A program made the position numbers and the translations under genes. Of a stretch of 64,000 bases of DNA, positions 12,201 through 22,127 are shown piece by piece. Positions within the stretch are counted from its first letter, which is position 1. Every line of letters starts with the position of its first letter. A model generated the notes under the pieces. That model saw only the letters and a list, made by a program, of their open reading frames with translations, did no database searches and had not been told where the DNA came from. This DNA comes from Panax quinquefolius (lineage: Eukaryota > Streptophyta > Magnoliopsida > Apiales > Araliaceae): assembly GCA_020205615.1 (NCBI GenBank), contig CM035153.1, forward strand, positions 78,592,040-78,656,039. Reading direction: 5' to 3'.

Positions 12201-12600
12201 ATTATCATAAGTTTAGAGTGCCCGATGTTTAAGTGTTATTGGGTTGAGAACAATAATGGCATTAAAGTAGATGAACTTGGATTTACGTTGGCCAATCTTG
12301 GTAGGATAGGTTTTAGAAATGATCAATTTGTTATTGCTAACCTAGTCAAACAAGTCTTTTATGTTAAAGATTCTTTAGATTCTATGTGGTCATTGTATTA
12401 TCAACCCCAAATAGGGATTATAATGATTGTGCGGTGATGATGAGCTAGGCGACATTGTAATTGACCACGAACCCTTTACAAAGGGTATGCTGTAGTTGAG
12501 ACATTTGATGATATTTTTCACGAGGATAGTTCACACGATATATGAGAGAGTCGATTGTGAGGATATTTGGATTGATAAGGAATAGGAACTCTTGTGGAAA
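9231..12600 (+). pseudogene. TNP2-like CACTA transposase
   Basis: Catalyses excision and insertion of the element. The start chosen is the MDKSW methionine at 9231, which opens a Transpos_assoc-type domain (CPCVKCGN, HLYFNG, 9231-9446). The frame is lost and resumes at 9529-9690 and 9689-9871. The Transposase_21 core runs about 9900-11028 with KVLWYFPHIPR, LSADGINPHG, YKACLICGDDT and HCLDVMHIKKNV. DUF4218-like sequence follows (WMYPFERFMKVLKGY, 11375-11659). Introns with GT/AG borders appear at about 11656-11742 and 11849-11927. The C-terminal DUF4216-like block (VDELGFTLANL, KQVFYVKD) spans 12225-12437. In-frame stops and shifts occur near 9446, 9670, 9870 and 10077, hence pseudogene. Domain order and family are clear. 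Confidence 0.88.
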
Positions 12601-13176
12601 TTAATAGAACTCAATGAATGAATGTTTAACTTCCAAAGAGATTGTATTTATGAATTGAATTATTTTCCAACAATTGTATTTCCAACAGTTGTATTTATAT
12701 TTTTCAATTTTTAAATTTTTGCGATTGAAAATGTTAATTTTAGCGATTTAAAATGTTACTTTTCCATGATTTATGAACAATGATTAAAATGTTTAGCGAT
12801 TTTAAATGTTGTTTTTTAAAATGTTCATTTTTAAAATGTTTATGATTAGCGATTTAGCTTTTTAGTAGTTAGTAGTTTAGATTGATTTAAAATGTTTAGC
12901 GATTGAGTGTAAATCGATTAATGATTAATAATGTTACATTTTAGCGATTTAAAATGTTACTTTTCCAATGATTATTAACTTGTTTAACTTCAAATGATTT
13001 TTTCGTTATAAATTGAATGTTTATATGCTAGAAAGATGTTACTTTTCACATGTATTTATATTTTCCAATGATGTAAATTTCCAATGATTAATAATGTTAC
13101 ATTTTAGTAGTTTAAAATGTTACTTTTCCAAAGAATTATTATTATGCTAGCATGTTTAACTTATATTTAAATCCTC
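12600..13176. repeat. AT-rich spacer with degenerate TTTAGCGATTTAAAATGTTA repeats
   Basis: Between the two CACTA genes the motif TTTAGCGATTTAAAATG and shorter variants recur about seven times, mixed with CCAATGATTA and TTACTTTTCC pieces. No coding region seen. Confidence 0.6.
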
Positions 13177-15770
13177 ATGAAGTGTAAATCATTAGAGTTA
13201 TTAGCTTGTTTAACTTCAATGTTTTTATGTTTATTTTGTGCAAATAAAGAAGACAGATTATGTCATCCCTCGCAAGAAGAAAGTTATGTCATCCCTCAAA
13301 AGAAGAAAGCTATTTCATCCCCTTCAAAGAAAAAATCTATTCAATCCCCTCAAAAGAAGAAAGCTAGTTCATCCCCTTCAACCAAGAAAGCCATTTCCTC
13401 CCCTCAACAGAAGAAAGCTATTTCCTCCCCTTCAACCAAGAAACCTATTTCGTCCCCTCAATAGAACCAACTTGCCGGGGCTAGTCAGACGCAACAAGCT
13501 ACTTTAGAGACTCAAAATAGTCTGAAATCTTAAGTTGAGACAATCTCCAAGTCTGCAAAAAAGAAAATAAGGCATTAACAATGCAATGCGGTGAATAGTG
13601 AAGCGAAAAGTACAAGGCGTGAGAAAGGTTGTGGAGTATAATAAAAATGGGAAGCCAGCAAATGAAATGCAGTCTTGTATTGGGGTATTAGCACGCACGA
13701 AGGTCCGAATTGACATTAAAAAATGGAAAGCTGTGGAGTTAGATACAAAAAAGAAGATTTTGGAAGCTGTAGAGGTATGTGAAGTTGATTAAATTCCCCA
13801 TGTAGTTTTATTTTTCTTCATTGTCACATGTATTTATATTTTTAATCGTGTGATCTGCTTGTGCGTAGATGGCGTTTGTGATAGCTCCTCAAAGTAGGAA
13901 AATGGTTTTAAGATCAACAACATGTAAATGGCGAGAGTTCAAGTCTAGACTGACCAATACCTATGTTTATCCTTTCGAAAATGAAGCAAAAGTCTTGTGA
14001 CCCCCCTGAAGAATATCCTTTCATTGAATCTGATGCTTGGAGAGCCTTTGTAGCCCATAGGTTTACTGAAGAGTTTATGGTACATTTTCCTCCATTTTAA
14101 TTGCAAATAAATCATTACTTCTCAAATTACATAACCACTTTTCCCTTCATATTTTGCAGGCACTACATAAGAAACAACAATTAATACGTGCACAAAATCA
14201 GTATAATCATCGCTTGTCACATAAAGGATATGCTGGATTGGAGGATGAACTGATTAGTAATAATTTTGTAAGATAATTATTGTTTGTTTATAGGAAACAG
14301 CTGGAAAAAAAGGATTATTAAACGATTATTGTTTATTTATATGAAGCAACTTGAAAAAGTGGCAGAAGGTGACATAGATCGAGCAACATTGTGGAGGAAA
14401 GGCCGGGAAGATAAGCATGGGAATATTCCAGATGATAAGACAGCTTAGAAAGCAAAGGAAATAGTAAGAAAATCAATTGATGTTCTGAATTCTTTCTTTG
14501 TGGCAGTAATTTGTTTGACCTTGTTAATGTGAATTATTTGTTAATGCAATAGGATGAATTCAAGAAAAAAGTACATGAAGGTTCGTTGACTGTGATCGGC
14601 AGCCATGATATTCTCACAATGGCATTGGAGACTTCAGAGCGTGCTGGACGAGTTAGAGGTGTCGGAGGTTATGTGACTCCAATTTCCTACTTTCACCTAC
14701 TAAGACGCCAAACCGATTATGTGAGCCAGAGTATTAAACAAACTATCCACAAGCTTCTTTAAGAAGAGCGAGATAAGGGGTAACTTGTGACAACAAAACT
14801 TGTAGCGGAGGAGCGAGATTTTTGGGTGCAGAAGATTATGCAAATAGAGGCAAAACTGGATGGAAAGTGTATGTCCCTAGGTTAAACAAATCCCCCAGGT
14901 CACTACTTGACTCCCCCCACCCTTAACGGTGCACATTTTTCAGACAAAGCTACTTGTTCTACTGTTAAAAAAACTTAAATTTGGATTGATGAGAAGGAAG
15001 ATGTTGACAAAGCTTCAGAGAACAAAGACAATGATAACAAAAAGATGCCACCATTAAAGGTATATGTCATTAATTTCATTATTGATTTCATTAAGATAAT
15101 AAAATGTTTTACATATTATTGATTTCATTAATATATATTCTTGTGTTTGTATCTAGAAACATGGAAAATGCTTAAAGTTCGACAAGACAAATTCTGAATC
15201 GAATAACCTGCGCCCGATGCCAAGCTCATTAAAGTTGTTGTGTGGATATGCCAAATATACCCTCCAATTGAAGGGAAACACCATAAAAATTGTGATTGAT
15301 AAGGAAATTTTCGGGTTTGCTCGTCCAACCCATATTTTGTATGAAGACATTCTACAATTTGGTGCCATGTCGAAATATCGAGGCACTCAGATAGTGATGT
15401 ACATGAGGTATAATTAAATAAATCTTATTTAGTCTTTGTGAAAGAAAATTGAGTTAATAATTTTCAATTATTAGGTACTTATATGATGTGTGAAGAAGAA
15501 AATATGTTAAGGATGATTACTTTTGTGGACCCTGCTCGGGTTTGTGCTAAAGGTTGTGGAAGTATTTCTAAAAAAAAACGTTACATAACATCTCAGTTTT
15601 AAAGAGCACATCCTGGCACGTATTTCCTGATACCTTACAGCTCCGGGTTAGTACTTATTATATTTAGTTTGATCTAGAATGGTAAATTTCTTTACCTTTT
15701 TTTATTAAAACTCCTGATTCTAAAAAAACTTGTTGGTTTAACTATAGTGATGTGTTTGGGGTTAATTTTT
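13177..15770 (+). pseudogene. CACTA second gene, N-terminal and Transposase_24-like part
   Basis: The upstream piece (13177-13464) ends in a Lys/Ser/Pro repeat. At 13598-13774 the text VVEYNKNGKP, GVLARTKVRI and KKWKAVE resembles the PF03004 Transposase_24 family. A GT-AG intron follows (13775-13868), then MAFVIAPQSRKM and EEYPFIESDAWRAFVAHRFTEEFM up to 14079. Another intron (14080-14159) leads to ALHKKQQ. A later exon near 14554-14720 carries GSLTVIGSHDILTMALETSE, GRVRGVGGYV and SYFH, a hallmark of the family. 15170-15410 continues with FGFARPTHILYEDILQFG and YRGTQIVMYMR. Stops at about 13998, 14447 and 14760 break it. The role is inferred to be the regulatory or DNA-binding partner of TNP2. 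Confidence 0.7.
13260..13465 (+). repeat. 27 bp coding repeat (KKAISSPS-type)
   Basis: About eight units of 26-27 bases that alternate between a CAAAAGAAG and a TCAACCAAG form. The translation gives nine-residue repeats such as KKKAISSPS. The first two units have 26 bases, which shifts the frame. The product would be basic and Ser/Pro rich, hence disordered. Confidence 0.85.
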
Positions 15771-16437
15771 GTATATATATCATTGGGTGTTGACCATTAT
15801 CAATCTGGACAATAAACATGTGTACTTCATGGATTCCCTCAAGTACCGTAGAATCGATGAGGAGTGGAAACAACTTATGAACACATATGTTATTACAAAT
15901 TACTTTGTTTTTAAAGTAGTTCAATTGGAAAGTTTTACAATAAAATTTCTTCTAATAAATCGTCTCTGTAATTTTGTGCATGATGTTATATGTGTCACCC
16001 TCTTGCTCATGCAGTGCCATTAAATCTTACAATGGGCAAAACAATAATAAAATTCAAAAATCACCACAATGGAGAATCTTGGTGGTATGTGCATAAGATG
16101 TTTACTTATATTATTTGTTATTTTTATTGATTTATCATTACATAATTACTAATTGTGTTTAGGGAACTCCTGTACAACCAACACAAAAGAAGTGCTGGGT
16201 ATTTTTGTGATGCGTTTTATGAAGGAGATAGTTGAGGATGGTAGTTTGGACTTTATAGCCAAGTTTAGTTATTTTTGTCGACTTTATTGGTCAAATAGAA
16301 AAATTTTATATAAACTTGATGTTTTGCCATACATCGAGAAAGCGAGTGAGAGTTATCTTGCCGATAGCATAAGAAAGTTAATTTTAGCAGTTTGTCTATA
16401 CACTTCAGTACCTTGCCATACATCTTGCCAGCAGTAG
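15771..16437 (+). pseudogene. Ulp1-like (C48) cysteine protease part of the CACTA second gene
   Basis: The catalytic histidine region HWVLTIINLDNKHVYFMDSL, with its following Asp/Ser, fits Ulp1/SENP peptidases found in many plant CACTA elements (15781-15840). An intron-like AT-rich stretch separates it from the block ending VMRFMKEIVEDGSLDF (16200-16260). In family members this block starts with a catalytic Cys in an ECGYF-like motif. Here small indels turn it into EVLGIF, so the nucleophile is lost. Known members cleave SUMO-like tags; the function in transposition is unproven. The frame breaks again after 16437. Confidence 0.7.
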
Positions 16438-17331
16438 TATGGTGATGGTAGGAAGTATGTTAAAAGTCATAACCAAGCATTTCACAAGTTAACTGAGCAT
16501 TATACAAGTTACTGCTTTTATTATCTCTACCTTTTATTTTATTTTTTTATGTGTGTGTGTTGACTCCCCTAGTATACGAACAAACTAGAAGGAATAAACA
16601 GTATAGCAGTCCATCATCTAAGACAACAAAATATACAGTTAACTTCAAAAAAATATAGCAGTATGACATGTGGAACATAGCAGGCAAGAATTGGTTAGTG
16701 CAGTTATTAGCTTGTATTAGAATAATTTTTTCCTAATGAATGTCAACTAAGGGTTTAATTACCAGATCATATTCTCTAATTGTTTGGGACATTATTCTCT
16801 GACACACATTTTTTACAGACTTATAAAGGGAACACAACTTGTATAATTTGCCAGATCATATTCATGCTAGATGGATACAATAAAGAACTACTAATCTAAT
16901 TTGAGCTATGGCTGCACCTCAAATCAGATGGCTGCACCTGATTGCCAATACATGCCATTACAAATGTTGAGTAATTAAATAAAACATTCCTGATACCTTT
17001 CTTTTATACTGACAAGAACAAATAACCACAGGACGCAGAGTCGTCCAACATCAGCTCCCAAATTACTGCTTTGTTTTACAAAACTGACCTGCTTTTTACG
17101 TGGTTAATTAGCATGTGAGATGTGAAATATGCGTTAACATTTTACGTGTTAACACATATTTCACATCAGTATAGCAGTATAGCATTTCACATCAGTATAC
17201 TGCAAAGTCATATTTCACATCAGTATAGCAGTACACCAGCTTGCTCCTCAAATATGTGTTAACATTTTACGTGGTTAGGAATTGTGATTTGGTATCTTTG
17301 TTGAATACTAAATTTGTTGTTCTTTTATTTC
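16438..17331. other. Non-coding stretch inside the CACTA second gene
   Basis: No ORF. Three near copies of ATTTCACATCAGTATAGCAGTA at 17150-17240, and an inverted repeat of TGTGAAATATG/CATATTTCACA around GTTAAC motifs (17110-17165). It could be an intron that has gained a small insertion. No clear termini were found. Confidence 0.45.
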
Positions 17332-17423
17332 AGTGGGATAAGGCATGTGGATTAACGTACACACAAGAATACATTGACAAAGTACGGGATGAGTGGGCAA
17401 CGTACGCGAGCCGCTATATGTAG
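17332..17423 (+). pseudogene. Last exon of the CACTA second gene
   Basis: An acceptor-like TTTCAG precedes WDKACGLTYTQEYIDKVRDEWATYASRYM and a stop at 17421-17423. The text resembles the C-terminal tail that follows the Ulp1 domain in plant CACTA proteins. Confidence 0.5.
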
Positions 17424-17769
17424 AGCCTCGAGTTAACGGTGAATATGTTAGATAAATGTACGTATTTTGGGAGAACTGGGCTTTTTTGCACATGCTTAGG
17501 TAGTAGCTTAATTTTATGGATAGTTTGGTTTATTTTGTGGATGCATGTAATCAAATTCACAATTCAATATAGTAGTAATTTATATTGAAAAGTGAATTTG
17601 AGATGCATATGTGGATACATTTTGGTATTGATTTTGTGGATGTAGTAATTTGAAATTGTAAACGAATGGTATTATTGGGATGTATTTTGAATGGTTGATA
17701 CATTTTGGCTATATATCATGGATGCATATTATAGGTGCATATTGTAGGTGTATTGGCTATATATCATCC

Positions 17770-18295
17770 CACAACCTTTTTTTCTTATTTTTTTTATATA
17801 CGACATTTAAAAAATGTTGTATATTTTTATAAATAAATGACACCTTATAAACGTTGTATAAGAAGTTGAAAAACGTTGTCTGTTGTTGCTTTCTATGAAC
17901 GATATTTAAAAACAAATGTTATATGCATGTATTACAACATTTTTAAGTCACACTACAACATTTTAAAACTGTTATATATTTGTCTAAATAGATGACACAT
18001 TATAAACGTTGTGTAAATGTGCCTAAACGTTGTCTGATATACTAAAGAACAACGTTTTTATCCAAAAAACGTTGTGGAATCATACCTACTACAACGTTTT
18101 TAAGCATTTATTAATTTTTGAAAAACAAATCTACAACATTTTTTTCCTAAAAAACGTTGTGTATTGTGCTTAATTACAACGTTTTTAAAACGTTGTGTAA
18201 GGGTGTCAAATAGATGACACCCTTAGCCACGACGTTTTCCTGACTGAAACCACAACGTTTTTTCCGCGTTGTCTATTTACTGTTTTGTAGTAGTG
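17770..18295. repeat. Right subterminal repeats and terminal inverted repeat of CACTA
   Basis: About 16-18 copies of the AAAACGTTGT motif in both orientations within 500 bases. They are partly organised in longer units that begin AAATAGATGACAC (near 17832, 17983 and 18213). A perfect GGGTGTC/GACACCC hairpin lies at 18207-18228. The end is TAGTAGTG at 18288-18295. Confidence 0.85.
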
Positions 18296-18298
18296 CCA

Positions 18299-19892
18299 CT
18301 TGCAGACTAATGACCACATTACAAGCTACATATAACAACTTTTAAACAACAAAAAACATAAATGAACAAGGATCCGTGGCCAGTGACATTGGTTGTCAGA
18401 CCACAGTTTGAACTTTTTCCAGATTTTATAAAATTTCAAATCCGAGCCTCTAGATGTTATGGATCTAATATCTAGCAACCCAGATCATCATTATACTCCA
18501 TAAACAACATATTTTAACAATAAATTATTACATCTAACACAACATTAAAGGTCAGATTTCATGGCTAGGGTTTATACCTTCTTTGATCAATCTTTGATTC
18601 TAGCTTTCTGATTTGATAAAGGTGTTCGTGGGGCTTGGTTTATGACTGATATATCTTGATATTTTTGGAGGTTTTGAGTTGAGAGAGTCTAGTTGAGTGT
18701 TGTGACAAAAGTAAGTTAACAAATGTCATTTCTCTCTCTTCCAATCTATATATAGAAGTCTAAGATACATGAATTGGCTGAGCTAGAGGCTGATATTTGT
18801 CAATTTAAGTCACATGGAGTAGTTGCATTAGGTCACCAACTCCCATCTAATGTCAAAACCTACATGCTAGCTTGTTTAATGCACAAAAGGGCAACATGAT
18901 CAATTATATTGTAATTTTAATGGCATAAATGTAAACTTAGCAAACCCTTAGGGTTTAATCCTAAGGTATAGCACAAAGCATTTGTAATATCTAGCAATTA
19001 GGGTTTGTACATTATAATAATAATAAAAAAATTAGTTTCTAAAATTTATAATTAGGGTTTTCGTAATTAGGTTAGTTTTCTAATTACTTTATACAGGAAC
19101 ATTAGGGTTTAATATCACTAATTAATTAACCTTGCTAATTTAGCAATTAGGGTTTATAATTTTGATAATTAGGGTTACCAAAACACAATTAGGGTTTTTA
19201 ATTCAAATATTAGGGTTTCTAAAAAATTAATATATCTAAATGTTAATTAGGGTTAACCTAATTAATCATAAAATCATATAACACAGTTATATAATAGTCT
19301 TAAACTCACAATTGAGTTTCAATGTAGGGGTTCCCACAGTAAAACTAGGGTTTTCAAATACTGCACCATAATTGTCCAATCATTATCAGTTCACATACAT
19401 ACAATACATATTTATAGCACTGAAAAATCAAAATATAATCAATATTATATTATTATTCTCATTGCCTTGATCGGAATCCAAAATTAGGGTTTAGATTTCA
19501 TATTTGATTTATCTCGCTTATACTTAATAATATTAATTAAGTTAAATAATTAACTTAATTAATCTAACATAAATTCTTATAATAAAATAATTATTATAAT
19601 AATTCTAAAAATCATTTCATATATTATTTGAATAATATATAAATATATTTTCATGGAAAATAATTAATAAAAACATTTCTTCTATAAAATTAATTATTAA
19701 TAGAATATAATTTATAATGTTTATTAATTCTAAAATAAAATCATTTGGAATTATTCATGCAATAAATATATTTTATATTCATCACATAAATACATACACA
19801 TTATCTTGGCACATATTTCCCATATTTAATTTAATAAAAAAATTATCATAAAATTTATGATTTATTTATATAGAAAATATCGGGTTGTTATA
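18299..19892 (-). repeat. 3' LTR of gypsy A, second segment
   Basis: Continues the LTR after the CACTA insertion and matches 34590-36207. It ends GGGTTGTTATA, where the right LTR has GGGTTATTACA, so the terminal CA is eroded to TA. It contains a TATA-like CTATATATAG near 18746 and a telobox-rich block at 18940-19500. Confidence 0.93.
18940..19500 (-). promoter_or_regulatory. Telobox-like array in gypsy A LTR, left copy
   Basis: At least ten copies of TTAGGGTTT or a close variant on the plus strand, which is AAACCCTAA in element sense. They lie upstream of the TATA-like motif. The same block is at 35238-35830. Confidence 0.75.
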
Positions 19893-19910
19893 TTCACCCT
19901 CCCTTATAAA
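19893..19910 (-). promoter_or_regulatory. Polypurine tract of gypsy A
   Basis: Element sense reads TTTATAAGGGAGGGTGAA directly before the 3' LTR. This is the expected primer for plus-strand DNA synthesis. Confidence 0.85.
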
Positions 19911-19928
19911 GATTCCGTCCCCGGAATC
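19911..19928 (-). other. Hairpin next to the polypurine tract of gypsy A
   Basis: GATTCCG-TCCC-CGGAATC: a perfect 7 bp stem and 4-base loop (GGGA in element sense), immediately upstream of the polypurine tract in the transcript. Same architecture as at 45636-45653 in gypsy F. Confidence 0.85.
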
Positions 19929-20112
19929 ACCATTTTAAAACCCATAGCTACCAGGGTACATAGCATACACAATCATTGCAAGTAGATATCGATCATAAAT
20001 GATCGTACTGATCTTTAACTATTCACGTAACACTTGTCTATCTAAGTAAACGAAAATTTGATTTCTAAAAGAACTCAAATTCCTCATTCAAAAATTCTTT
20101 ATAAAATAATTT

Positions 20113-21323
20113 ACTATATATATGAAAATAATGTATATAAGAAAATAAAAGTTATCTGAATAATACGGAGTTTCATTGCAACCGCCGTAGTATCCAACAC
20201 CGTCATGTTGTAGACCCTTCTTTGTTGATTTCGCTTCACTTCTTTGGATGTCGTTAGTCCGTGATTGCTGAGTTCCACCGCCTTGCCAGTATTCACACTA
20301 CCGCCTCCATTCTCCTTTTGGGCAATCCTTCACCCTATGCTCCATCGACCCGCAGATAAAATAACCAGTATTCATTCTTGGATTGGGGCAGTTGGGAGAG
20401 ATATGACCCTCCTACCCGCACTTGTAGCACACGAACTTCCCCTTCAAACACTCACATGAATGGTTCTTTCCACAATTTCCACACTGCACCACTTTCTTCT
20501 TAACTTCTTCCTGTTTTACCTGCACACTTCCAAAATTGCTCCCCTTCCTCTTGCTACTACCACTTTTACTTTCACTATTATTCTCTACCTTCCCAGTTCC
20601 TACAACCTTACTTTTGTTCTTTCTCTCCTTGTTGTAGAGGCTCATGGCCTCACTCCCCTCCTAAGCAATTATAGCCTTCTCCATGAGTGCTGCAAATGTA
20701 GGAATCTGCAACACTGCCACCTTGTTGTAGAGCCAGGGTTTTAATCCCATCTCAAACCTTCTTGCTTTCCTAGCTTCCGTATCAACTTGATGCGGAGCAA
20801 ACCTAGCCAATTCATTCAACTTTGCGGCATACTCCGCAACAGTCATATTCTCCTACTTCAACTCTAAAAATTTCACCTCCATCCTAGCCTGCATACTAGT
20901 TGAAAAATAATTTTTGAAAAATAGTGTCTTAAACCTATCCCATGTAACTACACCTTCTCCTGCCTTCATCTGATTTGCTTCCCACCAAAAATTTGCCTCA
21001 CCCTTCATCATGTAGGTGGCAAAAGCGGTCTTTTGCCCCTCAGCTACCCTAGCTATTATGAACGGCTTCTTAATCTCCTTAACCTAAGTTTGGGATTCTA
21101 CAGGGTCAGTTTTCCCTTTGAATTTGGGCGGTCCTACAGCCTTGAAGTCTTTAAAGTTCGCCAAGTGGTTGTACGGCTGGTTTCCTGCGGCTGGCATTCC
21201 TTGTTGCATAGCTTGCGCTACCATATATGCAAAATGTTGCATCGGGTCTGCTTGTTGTTGTCCCTAACCGTTATTGATAGATTCTTCTGCCCACTGGTTT
21301 CAAGTTTGACGTCTTGGCGGCAT
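20113..21323 (-). pseudogene. Gag of gypsy A
   Basis: One continuous frame starts at ATG 21323 (MPPRRQT) and is interrupted mainly by in-frame TAG/TGA stops rather than frameshifts. Capsid-like motifs: PPKFKGKTDPVES, MMKGEANFWWE, WDRFKTLFFKNYFS, MTVAEYAAKLNELARF. The basic linker holds KERKNKSK and SSKRKGS. Three zinc knuckles follow near 20480-20330: CGNCGKNHSCEC, CYKCG-stop-EGHISPNC and a third that has lost its first Cys. The tail NQQRRVYNMTVLDT matches the Gag-protease border of Tekay-like elements, but protease never follows. Stops with a likely CAG origin sit at the EGHIS knuckle, before ENMTVAEYA and before EGSEAMSLY. Would form particles and package RNA. Confidence 0.82.
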
Positions 21324-21625
21324 TATCTAGTTAAGTAAAACCATAAATTATACTTTATTAACTTATATTCTAAACCTTATCGCATAAGTTTAATATATAT
21401 TAAACTTGTTTCATTACTCAAACATAAGTTCATTTTCATTTAACAATTTCAAAATACTTTACATATCATAGCGCATATTGCTTTAAACATCAGCTATCCC
21501 TTTGTGACTACAAAAGTCATGATTTACAACCTTGACCAACACAAAAGTTGAGAATATTTCATTACACAGACATACTTATCACACATATAACCTTAAACAT
21601 ACCTACACAACAGAATCTATACTAC
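21324..21625 (-). other. Spacer between the zinc-knuckle ORF and Gag in gypsy A
   Basis: About 300 AT-rich bases with no coding potential or repeat seen. Confidence 0.5.
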
Positions 21626-22122
21626 CTATTTACTAAGCTTTTTTCTTGGACAACTCTTCGCCTGATGATCTTCCATTCCACAAATAAAACATGCACCTGG
21701 TTTATAGTCGGGACAATATAGAGTAATATGTCCCTCATAGCCGCAAAGATAACATATTCTTCTCCCTTTCTTCTTATCGGGTTTTCCTAAGTCATGGTCT
21801 TTTATCTTTCTCTTTCCCTTATTGCTTGGAGCTACGCACGATGTGTTGCTTGTGGCTCCCATCTGATCAATTTGGATTTTAAGCTTATCATGTTCTTCTA
21901 TTATTTCTATTAACGCCTGTCACAATTGACTATTAAGCAGCTTTTCTATTTCCCACAACCTTTCCAGAGAAGAAACCTTGTTCCTCAGATTCTGAACTTC
22001 CATTGATGCTTGATCAGCTTCAACTTTAGTGTCCGAATCATTATCTATCAGTTCCATCAGTTCCGGATCTGGTACTACGTTTTCCACGATAACCACCTCG
22101 TCCGAGTTGGTTTCATTGTGAG
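21626..22122 (-). pseudogene. Zinc-knuckle accessory ORF of gypsy A (ORF0), main part
   Basis: The ATG is at 31146-31144. The first 97 bases lie at 31146-31050, and the rest is here, separated only by the copia element. Joined, the length is 594 bases, a whole number of codons, for about 197 residues. One in-frame TGA (just before the QALIEIIEEHDKLK stretch) is the only break. Predicted order: an acidic N-terminal part, a heptad-like helix (VQNLRNKVSSLERLWEIEK), a Lys-rich segment (GKRKIKDHDLGK), then two perfect CCHC knuckles, CYLCGYEGHITLYC and CFICGMEDHQAKSC. The knuckle pair resembles that of this element's Gag (CYKCG-EGHI, FICG-H-K-C). The stop is at 21628-21626. Function unknown; inferred to be an RNA-binding nucleocapsid-like protein. 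Confidence 0.75.
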
Positions 22123-22127
22123 CCTCT
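22123..22127. repeat. Target duplication CCTCT of copia 1 (left)
   Basis: CCTCT occurs directly before the 5' LTR and again at 31050-31054 after the 3' LTR. Removing the insert rejoins the zinc-knuckle ORF in frame. Confidence 0.95.

Larger units (their letters stand above)
8112..18295 (+). mobile_element. CACTA (En/Spm) DNA transposon, 10.2 kb, decayed
   Basis: The right end reads TAGTAGTG, giving CACTACTACAAAA when inverted. The left end is the eroded CACCAGTACAAAG, a terminal inverted repeat with two early mismatches. Subterminal repeats with the core AACGTTGT crowd both ends, far more at the right. Two plus-strand genes follow the classic order: a TNP2-like transposase, then a gene with Transposase_24-like and Ulp1-like parts. 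The empty site in the sister LTR confirms both boundaries. Several stops and frameshifts make autonomy unlikely. Confidence 0.95.
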
